DNA of 16,909 nt from a bacterium. GTDB taxonomy: Bacteria > UBA9089 > CG2-30-40-21. The stretch covers positions 1 to 16,909 of the forward strand of contig JAHIZN010000006.1 of NCBI GenBank assembly GCA_018814245.1, in the 5' to 3' direction. Position 1 is the first letter of the stretch; each line of letters opens with the position of its first letter. Both the position numbers and the translations under genes were made by a program. The notes beneath the pieces are model-generated. The model worked only from the letters and a program-made list of their open reading frames with translations, was not told the DNA's origin and did no database searches. This document shows, in pieces, positions 1-7,105 of this stretch.

Positions 1-140
1 AACAATTCATTAATTCAACAATTGACAATTGCTGAATCGTGGAATTGATGAATTGTTAATCATTTTGGAGTACATGCTTCTGCTGTTTTGCAGCATTTCC
101 CATCAGAATTCTGTCCCCCAAAGATGTGGGTAAGGATAAG
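1..140. repeat. Partial copy of dispersed MITE-like repeat B
   Basis: This stretch matches 11533-11669 closely in the same orientation: an ATTGACAATTGCTGAAT block, an AATCATTTTG block, then GTACATGCTTCTG, TTTTGCAGCATTTCCC and the end GTGGGTAAGGATAAG at 126-140. In the second copy that end is one arm of a 16-bp terminal inverted repeat. Here the other arm would lie left of the window. The remaining bases 141-198 hold no gene that I can see, only C- and G-run-rich spacer before the hairpin beside trpF. Confidence 0.8.
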
Positions 141-198
141 CCCAGGAGGGGAATACCCCTAACCCCCATTCCGAAAGGGGAATAATCAGGGAAATAGA

Positions 199-222
199 GC
201 GGGTTTAGAACCCGCACCTACA
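199..222. repeat. GCGGGTTT/AAACCCGC hairpin repeat at trpF stop
   Basis: Positions 199-215 form a perfect 7-bp-arm palindrome around a 3-base centre, GCGGGTT TAG AACCCGC, followed by ACCTACA. Read on the minus strand it begins TGTAGGTGCGGG, and its TAG is the stop codon of trpF. It is a variant of the short hairpin family seen at 3751-3782, 10466-10480, 10502-10522 and 14000-14060. No T-run follows the stem on the minus strand, so it is not a standard intrinsic terminator. Confidence 0.8.
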
Positions 223-832
223 AATTAACCCTGCGAACAAACTCCATCATTTTTGCCCTATCCTTTTTCCCGGGCAAGCATTCCACTCCACTGCTAACAT
301 CCACCCCATATGGCTCTATTTGCACAATTGCCTCAGCCACATTCTCTGGATTAAGTCCACCAGCAAGAATAATTCGTCCGTATTTCTTTGCCTCTGTTGC
401 CAGATTCCAATCAAATCGTTTCCCTGTGCCGCCATCAGATCCTTCAACAAATGTATCCAACAAATAGCCACAAACATGATATTTGGGTAATTCCAAAAGG
501 GAGGCAGCATCCTGTATCCTGAATGCTTTTATGACTCGTCTGCCAAGCTGGGAGCAATACTGTGGTGATTCATTTCCATGGAGTTGAACAATATCAAGTG
601 AGCAATATTCGACAATATCCTGCACCACATTAAGCGACTCATTAACAAATACCCCCACTGTAGTTACAAATGGGGGTATTTGTTTGATTATTCTTTTTAC
701 TATTTCCTCATTTACCAACCTTGAACTCTTTTTCGCAAAGATAAACCCAAGGGCATCAGCCCCGGCCTCAACCGCAAGCAAGGCATCCTCAATATTAGTA
801 ATCCCGCATATCTTTACTGCTATTGTCTGCAA
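218..832 (-). CDS. trpF: Phosphoribosylanthranilate isomerase
   Basis: This enzyme isomerises N-(5'-phosphoribosyl)anthranilate to CdRP in cytoplasmic tryptophan synthesis. The 204-residue protein has the usual single TIM-barrel length. It starts with the KICGITN signature; C9 is the predicted general base and D126, in LLDTFVEG, the general acid. The GSDGGTGKRFDW loop, LAGGLNPENV and DVSSGVE phosphate-binding strands are all present. The start is TTG at 832, supported by AGAGG eight bases upstream; no ATG precedes the catalytic cysteine. It is the last gene of the leftward series and no other trp gene is in the window, so it is either separated from the pathway or the rest lies to the left. 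A repeat element begins 17 bases upstream of the start, and the TAG stop is part of a hairpin repeat. Identification is firm. Confidence 0.96.
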   Translation of the reverse strand: MQTIAVKICGITNIEDALLAVEAGADALGFIFAKKSSRLVNEEIVKRIIKQIPPFVTTVGVFVNESLNVVQDIVEYCSLDIVQLHGNESPQYCSQLGRRVIKAFRIQDAASLLELPKYHVCGYLLDTFVEGSDGGTGKRFDWNLATEAKKYGRIILAGGLNPENVAEAIVQIEPYGVDVSSGVECLPGKKDRAKMMEFVRRVNL

Positions 833-848
833 GCCGATAACCTCTTTC

Positions 849-1007
849 GTAAGCGTTCAGCCATCAGCTGTCAGCCTTCAGCACCAGATAACGAGAGATG
901 TAAGGCATTATTAATTGCGAATCTCGAATCATGAATCTGTTCCTTTTCTGCAGATTCGCAATCCGCGATTCGAGATTCGAGATTCAGGGCTGATAGCTGA
1001 ATGCTTA
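849..1007. repeat. MITE-like element E1 (AAGCGTTCAGC family)
   Basis: This element fills the trpF-etfB gap. The left end reads GTAAGCGTTCAGCCATCAGC and the right end is the inverse GCTGATAGCTGAATGCTTA (989-1007), giving imperfect terminal inverted repeats of about 19 bp. Inside, 915-986 is a second inverted structure made of GCGAATC and GATTCG units around CTGCAG. That core recurs in opposite orientation at 5088-5152 and 11375-11447. The right end stops one base short of the etfB stop codon, and the left end sits just outside the trpF Shine-Dalgarno. No open frame with coding character was seen in it. Confidence 0.85.
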
Positions 1008-1008
1008 T

Positions 1009-1791
1009 TTACAGCAGCCTCTTCCTCAATTCCTTTGCAAGCTCTGTCGCCATCTCATCCACATCACCCTGCAAGATTCGTCTATCTGTTCGTTTTGGCG
1101 GATCAAATATTTTTACCACCTGTGTTGCAGACCCCTTTAATCCAATCCTTGCCTCGTCAGCATCAATATCTGATGCCTTCCAGACAGGGATCTCCGCCTT
1201 CTTTGCCCGCATACTATTTTTCAGTGATGGCATTCGCGGCTTGTTTATCTCCTTGGTTACTGTAAGCAGGCATGGCCTTTCCACCTCTACTATCTCGCAC
1301 CCATCCTCTAATTCCTGCTCAACAACGATTGTTGTATCCTTTACCTCAATCAGTTTAGAGACATTTGTTACCTGAGGGATACCAAGTATCTCTGCCAGCT
1401 CAGGACCAACCTGTGCTGTATCCCCATCAATTGCCTGTTTGCCGCACAGGATCAGGTCGAAATTCCCAATTTTTTTGACAGCCATGGAAAGTGTATATGA
1501 TGTAGCCAGTGTATCTGCCCCGGCAAACGCCCTGTCAGAGAGCAAGCAGGCATTATCAGCACCCATAGCCAGTGTACTCCGCAAGGCTTCATCTGCCTGT
1601 GGCGGACCCATGGTAATGACATTTACCTTGCCGCCTTGTTCATCCTTCAAGGACAGACCCAGCTCTACGGCATTCAGGTCAAATGGATTAATAATCGATG
1701 GCACCCCGCTTCTAATCAGGGTATTTGTTTCTGGATCAATCTTTACTGAGCCTGTGTCAGGAACTTGCTTAATGCAAACAATAATATTCAT
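1009..1791 (-). CDS. etfB: Electron transfer flavoprotein beta subunit
   Basis: EtfB pairs with EtfA to carry electrons between acyl-CoA dehydrogenases and other redox partners. The 260-residue protein begins MNIIVCIKQVPDT, has the typical INPFDLNAVELGL and MGADNACLL segments, then the nucleotide-binding stretch QAIDGDTAQVGPELAEILG at about residues 121-139. It ends with the FDPPKRTDRRIL region and a basic tail. Length is normal. ATG at 1791 has GAGGGG six bases upstream. It follows the acyl-CoA dehydrogenase gene, its natural partner, after a 60-bp repeat-filled gap. No etfA follows; an element and trpF occupy that place. The QAIDGDTAQVGP stretch also occurs in electron-bifurcating Etf proteins, so a bifurcating role is possible but cannot be settled here. 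Confidence 0.95.
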   Translation of the reverse strand: MNIIVCIKQVPDTGSVKIDPETNTLIRSGVPSIINPFDLNAVELGLSLKDEQGGKVNVITMGPPQADEALRSTLAMGADNACLLSDRAFAGADTLATSYTLSMAVKKIGNFDLILCGKQAIDGDTAQVGPELAEILGIPQVTNVSKLIEVKDTTIVVEQELEDGCEIVEVERPCLLTVTKEINKPRMPSLKNSMRAKKAEIPVWKASDIDADEARIGLKGSATQVVKIFDPPKRTDRRILQGDVDEMATELAKELRKRLL

Positions 1792-1804
1792 CTTTTTCCC
1801 CTCA

Positions 1805-1857
1805 GTCTGACCAGTCTGACAGGTCAGACCTGTCAGACTTTGTCAAACCTGTCAGAC
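1805..1857. repeat. GTCTGAC/GTCAGAC inverted and direct repeats
   Basis: Several GTCTGAC and GTCAGAC units lie in alternating orientation in the etfB-acyl-CoA dehydrogenase gap, including the palindrome GTCTGACAGGTCAGAC. The same units occur as a tandem array at 9409-9442. The last unit supplies the final valine codon and the TGA stop of the acyl-CoA dehydrogenase gene. No gene or terminator is evident. Confidence 0.8.
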
Positions 1858-3012
1858 TTTCTTCTTTGCCATCTCCTTGATCAATGCCAACCCAATTACA
1901 TTTCGTTGTATCTGGTTTGTACCCTCATAGATCTGGAGAATCTTGGCATCACGCATCATCTTTTCCACTGGATATTCACGCATATACCCATACCCGCCAA
2001 ATATCTGCACCGCATCGGTTGTTACCTTCATGCATACATCAGTGGCAAACAATTTAGCCATAGCTGCCTCTCTGGATATACTGTCATCCCCGGAGTCTAT
2101 CATTCTGGCAGAAGCATAGGTTAATGCCCTGGCCGCCTCTGTCTGGGTAGCCATATCAGCCAGCATATGCTGTATTGCCTGAAATGAGGATATTGCCTGA
2201 CCAAACTGAACCCTTTCCCTTGAATACCTTATAGCATGGTCAAGTGCACCCTGTGCCAGTCCCACGCCCTGAGACGCTACCCCTGGCCTTGCACGGTCAA
2301 GGGTTTTCATGGCAACAATAAAGCCCATTCCTTCCCGTCCAATAATATTTTCCTTTGGTATACGACAGTCCTGAAAAACAAGCTCCCTTGTAGCAGAACA
2401 CCTGATACCCATCTTCTTTTCTTTTTGCCCAAAGGAAAAGCCTGGTGTCCCCTTTTCCACAATAAAGGCAGATGCCCCTCGAATGCCCTTTGCCTTATCT
2501 GTTATGGCAATAACCGTATAAACCTCTGCCTCTCCTGCATTAGTAATCCATTGCTTTGTGCCATTGAGCACATAAGAATCATTATCACGGACAGCCGTAG
2601 TTGCTACAGCCGCAGCATCAGAGCCGGCATTAGCCTCTGTTAAGCCAAAGGCAGCCAATTTCTTGCCCGCAGCAATATCCGGAAGGTATTTCTGCTTTTG
2701 AGCATCGCTTCCAAAGAGAAGAATAGGCAGTGTACCCAGAGCGGACGCTGCATAGCAAACACCCATCCCGCAACAAACCTTGCTCAACTCCTCGGTTACC
2801 AGACAAAGTTCAAACACCCCGCCGCCAAATCCGCCATATTCCTCTGGCAGATAAACACCAAAAAGGTCTGAAGAAGCAAGTGTCTTCATTACCTCCCACG
2901 GAAACTCCTCTTTTTCATCAAGCTCTGCCACAACAGGTGCCGCCTTTTCCACTGCTATTTTAGCAGCCAGATCTCTGATCATCTGTTGTTCTTCTGTTAA
3001 AAAATAATTCAT
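1852..3012 (-). CDS. Acyl-CoA dehydrogenase, short-chain/butyryl type
   Basis: This FAD flavoenzyme oxidises an acyl-CoA to the 2-enoyl-CoA, or runs in reverse during butyrate formation, passing electrons to Etf. The 386 residues match the family. The N-terminal helical domain begins MNYFLTEEQQMIRDL. The middle beta domain holds FGLTEANAGSDA and QWITNAGEA. The C-terminal domain holds RVQFGQAISSFQAIQHMLADM, FGGYGYMREYPVEKMMRDAK and the catalytic glutamate at about E363 in QIYEGTNQIQ. The start ATG overlaps the rnc stop by one base (TAATG), so translation is probably coupled to rnc. etfB follows. The final V and TGA lie in a GTCTGAC repeat. The Bcd-like sequence and nearby etfB favour a short-chain substrate; the exact one is not determined. 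Confidence 0.93.
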   Translation of the reverse strand: MNYFLTEEQQMIRDLAAKIAVEKAAPVVAELDEKEEFPWEVMKTLASSDLFGVYLPEEYGGFGGGVFELCLVTEELSKVCCGMGVCYAASALGTLPILLFGSDAQKQKYLPDIAAGKKLAAFGLTEANAGSDAAAVATTAVRDNDSYVLNGTKQWITNAGEAEVYTVIAITDKAKGIRGASAFIVEKGTPGFSFGQKEKKMGIRCSATRELVFQDCRIPKENIIGREGMGFIVAMKTLDRARPGVASQGVGLAQGALDHAIRYSRERVQFGQAISSFQAIQHMLADMATQTEAARALTYASARMIDSGDDSISREAAMAKLFATDVCMKVTTDAVQIFGGYGYMREYPVEKMMRDAKILQIYEGTNQIQRNVIGLALIKEMAKKKV

Positions 3013-3734
3013 TATCCACCACCCTCTGCATCTTTACTAATTACTTGTATGGCGTGATACGCTGCATTCTGTTCTGCCTCTTTTTTATTGCTGCCCTCTC
3101 CTGCTGCTATCACAATACCCTTTACAGAAACTGTAATCTCAAAAAACTGCCGATGGTCAGGTCCCTTTACCCTGACTAATTTATACACCGGCAAGCACTT
3201 ATTCTTGCGTTGCGTATATTCCTGAAATTGTGTTTTATAATCCTGTACATACTCATGCGTTGAGACCAACTCTACATCTTTAGCCAATTGGTCAAGAACA
3301 AACTTACGGGAAGGCTCAAATCCCATATCCAGATACATTGCCCCAAGTACAGCCTCAAAGGTATCAGCCAGAATAGAATTTCTTTTTCTTCCGCCGGTAT
3401 GTTCCTCGCCTTTACCTAATAGCAAGAATTCTCCCAGTCTCAAAAGTTTTGCCTGCTGAGCCAGCATAGCACGGCTAACAACCATTGCCCGTATCTTAGC
3501 AAGTTCACCCTCTGGATATTCAGGATATTTTTTATAGATATATTCACTAATAGCAAGGCTTAAGACTACATCCCCAAGAAACTCTAATCTCTCGTTTTGC
3601 AAAGTACCCTTTTCTGCCTCATAGGCATAAGAGCTGTGAGTCAATGCCTGATTCAATATATCCTTGTTATTAAAACTTACACCTAATATCCCCTCTAATT
3701 CTTCAAGCTGCTTTAGTCTTGCTTCATCTATCAT
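3012..3734 (-). CDS. rnc: Ribonuclease III
   Basis: This cytoplasmic, Mg-dependent endonuclease cuts double-stranded RNA and matures the rRNA precursor. In 240 residues it has the catalytic domain with the signature ERLEFLGD at 48-55 (E51 and D55 being metal ligands), the second acidic pair D124 and E127 in ADTFEAVLGAMYLD, and a C-terminal double-stranded-RNA-binding domain from about 165 to 231 ending in GSNKKEAEQNAAYHAI. ATG at 3734 has AGGAG seven bases upstream. It lies 13 bp after fabF and overlaps the next gene by one base. The acpP-fabF-rnc order is common in bacteria. The many structured intergenic repeats of this operon would be plausible RNase III substrates if transcribed, which is inference. 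Confidence 0.97.
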   Translation of the reverse strand: MIDEARLKQLEELEGILGVSFNNKDILNQALTHSSYAYEAEKGTLQNERLEFLGDVVLSLAISEYIYKKYPEYPEGELAKIRAMVVSRAMLAQQAKLLRLGEFLLLGKGEEHTGGRKRNSILADTFEAVLGAMYLDMGFEPSRKFVLDQLAKDVELVSTHEYVQDYKTQFQEYTQRKNKCLPVYKLVRVKGPDHRQFFEITVSVKGIVIAAGEGSNKKEAEQNAAYHAIQVISKDAEGGG

Positions 3735-3747
3735 TTCTGTTCTCCTA

Positions 3748-5025
3748 TCATGTAAGGGCAGGTTTAGAACCTGCCCCTACATCATTAACAAATCTGCGAA
3801 CCATCAATACCGCATTATGCCCGCCAAATCCAAACGAATTTGAAAGGCAGACATCAATCGATGCTTTTCTTGCCTGATTTGGAACATAATCAAGGTCACA
3901 CTCAGGATCTTTTTCCTGATAATTTATGGTTGGCGGGATTATTCCGTCCCTTATGCTCAAACAGCAGGCTATTATCTCTATTGCCCCGCCTGCTCCCAGA
4001 AGGTGTCCTGTCATAGACTTTACAGAGCTTATCGGTATTGAATAGGCTCGTTCACCAAACACAGACTTTATTGCCATGGTTTCAAACCTATCATTCAAAG
4101 GGGTTGATGTACCATGACTATTGATATAATCTATATCCTTAAGTGTAAGCCCGGCATCAGCTATTGCCAACTGCATTGCCCTTGCCCCACCCTCACCGCC
4201 TGGAGCTGGTGAAGTAATATGATAGGCATCACCGGTCATGCCATAACCAGCAAATTCTCCATAGATATAAGCACCTCTATTTATTGCATGTTCCAATGAT
4301 TCGAGGATAACCACACCAGAACCCTCACCCATGACAAATCCATCCCTTCGTTTATCAAATGGGCAGGAAGCCTCTTCCGGTGGACAATCCCTGCTGCTTA
4401 ATGCCCTCATATTGCCAAACCCGGCAATAGATAAAGGGGTAATAGCTGCCTCAGTCCCTCCGGTAATCATCACATCTGCCTTGCCATGACGGATAAGATT
4501 TGCAGCATCCCCAATGGCATGTGCACCTGTGGCACAAGCTGTAACTACAGCAGAATTAGGACCCTTGGCACCAATCATAATAGAAACCATCCCTGAAGCC
4601 AAATCAATAATCATCATCGGAATAATAAATGGTGTTACTCGTTTTGGACCCTTTTCTGCCAAAACCTTTGCTTCTCGTTCAATCGTACTTACCCCGCCAA
4701 TCCCTGAGCCAATATACACCCCTACTCTGGCGGCATCTTCCACAGACATATCAAGCCTTGCATCAGATACTGCCTGCATGGCTGCAGCAATAGCCAACTG
4801 GCAAAATCTGTCTGTATGCTTGATATCCTTTTTATCCATATAAAGAGATGGATCAAAGCCGCGAGCCTGTGCTGCAATCTGGCAAGGAAAACCCTCAGGA
4901 TCAAAGGCATCTATCCTTGACACACCACTCTTTCCTTCAATCAAGCTCTTCCAAAAATCATCTTTATTCAAACCTATTGGGGTTATTGCCCCAATACCTG
5001 TAATTACAACCCGTTTTCTTTCCAT
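3748..5025 (-). CDS. fabF: Beta-ketoacyl-ACP synthase II
   Basis: FabF condenses malonyl-ACP with a growing acyl-ACP in fatty acid elongation. Its thiolase fold carries the Cys-His-His triad: C164 in VVTACATGAHA, H304 in INSHGTSTPLND and H341 in SMTGHLLGAGG. The family glycine-rich end NSFGFGGHNAVLMV is at about 396-409. ATG at 5025 follows AAGGG with seven bases between. At 425 residues it is about 12 longer than usual. The surplus [13 protein letters not shown] is not FabF sequence: it is read from the hairpin repeat at 3751-3782, which removed or displaced the original stop, and the frame ends at TGA just past the repeat. The three catalytic residues are intact, so the enzyme should still work. 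It sits between acpP and rnc. Confidence 0.97.
   Translation of the reverse strand: MERKRVVITGIGAITPIGLNKDDFWKSLIEGKSGVSRIDAFDPEGFPCQIAAQARGFDPSLYMDKKDIKHTDRFCQLAIAAAMQAVSDARLDMSVEDAARVGVYIGSGIGGVSTIEREAKVLAEKGPKRVTPFIIPMMIIDLASGMVSIMIGAKGPNSAVVTACATGAHAIGDAANLIRHGKADVMITGGTEAAITPLSIAGFGNMRALSSRDCPPEEASCPFDKRRDGFVMGEGSGVVILESLEHAINRGAYIYGEFAGYGMTGDAYHITSPAPGGEGGARAMQLAIADAGLTLKDIDYINSHGTSTPLNDRFETMAIKSVFGERAYSIPISSVKSMTGHLLGAGGAIEIIACCLSIRDGIIPPTINYQEKDPECDLDYVPNQARKASIDVCLSNSFGFGGHNAVLMVRRFVNDVGAGSKPALT
3751..3782. repeat. GGGCAGGTT/AACCTGCCC hairpin repeat inside fabF 3' end
   Basis: A near-perfect palindrome runs from TGTAAGGGCAGGTT through TAG to AACCTGCCCCTACA. It lies wholly within the fabF reading frame and supplies its last codons. 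It belongs to the same family as the hairpins at 199-215 and 10466-10522. One arm base differs (TAAGGGC against GCCCCTA), so the stem has a single mismatch. Confidence 0.9.
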
Positions 5026-5061
5026 TGATTAACCCTTGTAATGCATCATCGAATGTAATAG

Positions 5062-5245
5062 GTAAGCGTTCAGCAAGCTATCATCATCGCGAATCTCGAA
5101 TCGCGGATTGCGAATCTGCAGAAATGAAACAGATTCGTGATTCGTGATTTCTGCCAAAGGTGCTCCTTGCAATTCGCAATTCGCAATTCGAGATTCGCGA
5201 TGGTGCTCCCTCTGGCAGCTGACTACTTGAAAAGCTGAACGCTTA
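5062..5245. repeat. MITE-like element E2 (AAGCGTTCAGC family)
   Basis: This element fills the acpP-fabF gap. The left end is GTAAGCGTTCAGC and the right end the inverse GCTGAACGCTTA (5234-5245), a perfect 12-bp terminal inverted repeat. Inside, a second perfect 16-bp inverted repeat ATCGCGAATCTCGAAT/ATTCGAGATTCGCGAT (5086-5101 and 5186-5201) flanks the GATTCG/CTGCAG core shared with E1 and 11375-11447, and GGTGCTCC occurs twice (5159, 5202). The right end is 12 bp past the acpP stop. I see no gene and no promoter with good spacing in 5026-5256. Confidence 0.88.
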
Positions 5246-5256
5246 TCCCCTGTTTG

Positions 5257-5493
5257 TTAAACATGCGAACTAACATAATCAACTACATTACCAACTGTCT
5301 TTATCTTCTCAGCATCCTCATCCGGTATCTCAATACCAAACTCTTCTTCCAGAGCCATAACCAACTCTACAGTATCCAGAGAATCTGCACCTAAGTCATC
5401 GACAAAGGAAGCATCCTGAACTACCTGACTCTCGCCAACCCCCAGTTGATCAATAATAATCTTTTTAACCCTTTCTAATACTGTTTCCGCCAC
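5257..5493 (-). CDS. acpP: Acyl carrier protein
   Basis: AcpP carries growing acyl chains on 4'-phosphopantetheine attached to a serine. The 78-residue acidic protein has the classic four-helix ACP sequence with the attachment site [20 protein letters not shown], where S38 is modified, followed by [13 protein letters not shown]. The start is GTG at 5493, with GGGGGTG about seven bases upstream; there is no ATG near. It lies between fabG and fabF. The gap to fabG is an AT-rich inverted repeat and the gap to fabF is element E2, both much longer than the gaps usual here, so repeat insertion has probably spread this part of the operon. Confidence 0.97.
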   Translation of the reverse strand: MAETVLERVKKIIIDQLGVGESQVVQDASFVDDLGADSLDTVELVMALEEEFGIEIPDEDAEKIKTVGNVVDYVSSHV

Positions 5494-5513
5494 TCTTGCT
5501 CACCCCCTATGAT

Positions 5514-5625
5514 AAATTAAAAATTATGAATTAAAAATTATGAATTATTGTCTTAAAAAAATTTACTATTGGTGATTAACACAAAGCACCATTTTTTAAT
5601 TTTTAATTCATAATTTTTAATTTTT
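5514..5625. repeat. AT-rich inverted-repeat element F1
   Basis: AAATTAAAAATTATGAATTA-type sequence at 5514-5548 is mirrored by TTTTTAATTCATAATTTTTA-type sequence at 5597-5625. Together they form long A/T-only arms around a central loop of about 45 bases. Closely related arms occur at 8132-8446, 12172-12289 and 12405-12475. It occupies the acpP-fabG gap and ends two bases from the fabG stop. Confidence 0.85.
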
Positions 5626-5627
5626 GC

Positions 5628-6386
5628 TTACATCACCATTCCGCCATCTACCACTATCACCTGTCCGGTAATATACGATGCTGCATCACTAACAAGAAAT
5701 GCCACAACATTTGCCACATCATCAGGACTGCCAAGCCTGCCAAGCGGGATATTACCTAACAACTTTTCCCGTATTTCTGGTGCAAGAACCTTTGTCATAT
5801 CTGTTTCAATAAAGCCCGGGGCAATCGCATTTACGGTTATTCCTCTTGAGGCAATCTCCTTTGCCACAGACTTTGTCAGACCAATTATCCCTGCCTTTGA
5901 AGCCGCATAGTTTGCCTGTCCGATATTACCAACCAACCCAATAATAGAGGCAATGTTGACTATTCGCCCCTGTCGTTGTTTCAACATCACCTTAACCACC
6001 TCTCTGGTACAGTTAAAGCTGCCTGTCAGGTTAATATCAATGACCCTTTGCCAATCCTCATCCTTCATCCGCATAAGCAGACCATCTCTGGTTATGCCGG
6101 CATTATTTACAAGTATATCAATTTTTCCAAATTTGTCAAGTATCTTTTTCACCATAGCCTGTACAGACTCAATTTTTGAAACATCAACCTCAATCGCTAA
6201 AGCCTCTTTATGGAACGCATCCCCAAGCTGACCAGCTGTTTCCTGTGCCTGCTCAAGATTTACATCAGCCACAATAATCTCTGTGCCCCTATCGCCCAAG
6301 GTTTCACAAATAGCCCGTCCAATCCCGCGGGCACTTCCGGTTACCAGAGCAACCTTGCCCTCTAATTCATTGTTTGTGCAACACAT
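5628..6386 (-). CDS. fabG: 3-oxoacyl-ACP reductase
   Basis: FabG is an NADPH-dependent short-chain dehydrogenase that reduces 3-oxoacyl-ACP. I place the start at ATG 6386 (MCCTNNELEGKVALVTG) because a GGGGGTGG ribosome site lies about six bases upstream and the fold begins there; the frame stays open to 6473 but that extension is not conserved-looking. The 252-residue protein has the cofactor motif TGSARGIG (16-23), NNAG (94-97), and the catalytic tetrad N119, S147, Y160 and K164 (YAASK). The C-terminus GQVIVVDGGMVM is typical of FabG. It lies upstream of acpP and downstream of a small two-gene pair that separates it from fabD. A 21-bp palindrome precedes it. Confidence 0.95.
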   Translation of the reverse strand: MCCTNNELEGKVALVTGSARGIGRAICETLGDRGTEIIVADVNLEQAQETAGQLGDAFHKEALAIEVDVSKIESVQAMVKKILDKFGKIDILVNNAGITRDGLLMRMKDEDWQRVIDINLTGSFNCTREVVKVMLKQRQGRIVNIASIIGLVGNIGQANYAASKAGIIGLTKSVAKEIASRGITVNAIAPGFIETDMTKVLAPEIREKLLGNIPLGRLGSPDDVANVVAFLVSDAASYITGQVIVVDGGMVM

Positions 6387-6488
6387 ATTTTCCACCCCCT
6401 TGTAACTATTCATCGCAAAAGGCATAACTGTAACTAAGTAATAAAAATAACCAGCTCTGCCCGTTTTTCTCAATCAATCGATCAAATG

Positions 6489-6509
6489 GATAACTTGTCA
6501 CAAGTTATC
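6489..6509. promoter_or_regulatory. Perfect 10-bp-arm palindrome upstream of fabG
   Basis: GATAACTTGT, one central base, then ACAAGTTATC form an exact dyad. It starts about 100 bp upstream of the fabG start and overlaps the stop codon of the DUF2283 gene. A single-base centre is poor for an RNA hairpin loop and no T-run follows, so a protein-binding operator is more likely than a terminator. It does not match the FapR or FabT consensus as I recall them. Function unknown. Confidence 0.5.
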
Positions 6510-6741
6510 AAACGGGTTGGAGTTCTGAAACGCGTAATACCCTCGCCTGCACTGACTCCATAATTGAATCCCGAATAAAGCGGCTGGCCTCCAAGATTTC
6601 AATGCCAATCATTTCGCCTTTGTTATTCAACTCAACCGTGATATTGGGACTGAGTTCGACACTCCCCATTTCCGGTTCGTTCGAAATTGCCAAATGCAGT
6701 ACATCATCCTTTTCAAAGTACATCATGTGTGCGTTATTCAT
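6508..6741 (-). CDS. DUF2283-family small protein
   Basis: This 77-residue protein starts MNNAHMMYFEKDDVLHLAI and contains the hallmarks of DUF2283 (YuzE-like): a Y-x-x-E/D-x-D-x-L-x-I strand, then NITVELNNKGEMIGIEILEASRF, a beta hairpin that ends in GIEILxAS. ATG at 6741 is chosen over the longer open frame (to 6795) because GGGAGG lies about six bases upstream. Its start overlaps the end of the preceding DUF4258-like gene by eight bases (ATGAATAA), so translation is probably coupled. DUF2283 proteins often sit beside DUF4258 proteins, and the pair is widely suspected to be toxin-antitoxin-like, with this partner as candidate antitoxin. That role is inference. The gene lies between fabD and fabG. 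Confidence 0.82.
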   Translation of the reverse strand: MNNAHMMYFEKDDVLHLAISNEPEMGSVELSPNITVELNNKGEMIGIEILEASRFIRDSIMESVQARVLRVSELQPV

Positions 6742-7018
6742 TGACAAACCTCCCTGTCTTGAGACGGAAATTGATTTGCTGACATGTCGTAGCATGGATG
6801 GTTATTGGCGTTATTGAACCCGGTTCGGTTTCACACGGTATCATCACCAGCACATCATCAATGCGTCCTGTTATGATGAGACGCCCCGTCACAGTATCAA
6901 CATATCGCTCACCCGAATATCTCACGATATGCTCGACCTTAGCAAGGTCAAATTCCCGTAATCTTGCCCGATATTTCATGTAATCTGTCCATGCTATTTG
7001 AATATAAGATTCCGTCAT
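6734..7018 (-). CDS. DUF4258-like small protein, candidate toxin
   Basis: This 94-residue protein begins MTESYIQIAWTDYMKYRARL. The order helix (YRARLREFDLAKVEHIVRYS), tyrosine-containing turn (ERYVDTVTGRLII), strand with GRIDDVLVMIPCE and final TPITIHATTCQQINFRLKTGRF fits DUF4258, a small domain thought to be related in fold to RelE/BECR nucleases. ATG 7018 has AGAGGAAAG upstream at normal distance; a TTG further upstream at 7051 is less likely. It overlaps the following DUF2283 gene by eight bases, as in many two-gene toxin-antitoxin operons. It is 87 bp after fabD. No membrane segment or signal peptide is seen. Nuclease activity is not shown by any catalytic motif I can name. Confidence 0.72.
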   Translation of the reverse strand: MTESYIQIAWTDYMKYRARLREFDLAKVEHIVRYSGERYVDTVTGRLIITGRIDDVLVMIPCETEPGSITPITIHATTCQQINFRLKTGRFVNE

Positions 7019-7105
7019 TATTGCTGACTTTCCTCTTGCAACACCGCTCAAGCCAATTCTGCATTGAGGCCGTCTAACAAGTGATATGTCTCTGTGCCTT
7101 TATGG

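Noticed and set aside
199..222. Intrinsic terminator of trpF
   Set aside because: The stem is good but no T-run follows on the minus strand; the same hairpin occurs in mid-operon and inside fabF.
915..1265. Plus-strand open frame across element E1 and etfB
   Set aside because: Antisense to etfB over most of its length and starts in a repeat; no recognisable domain.
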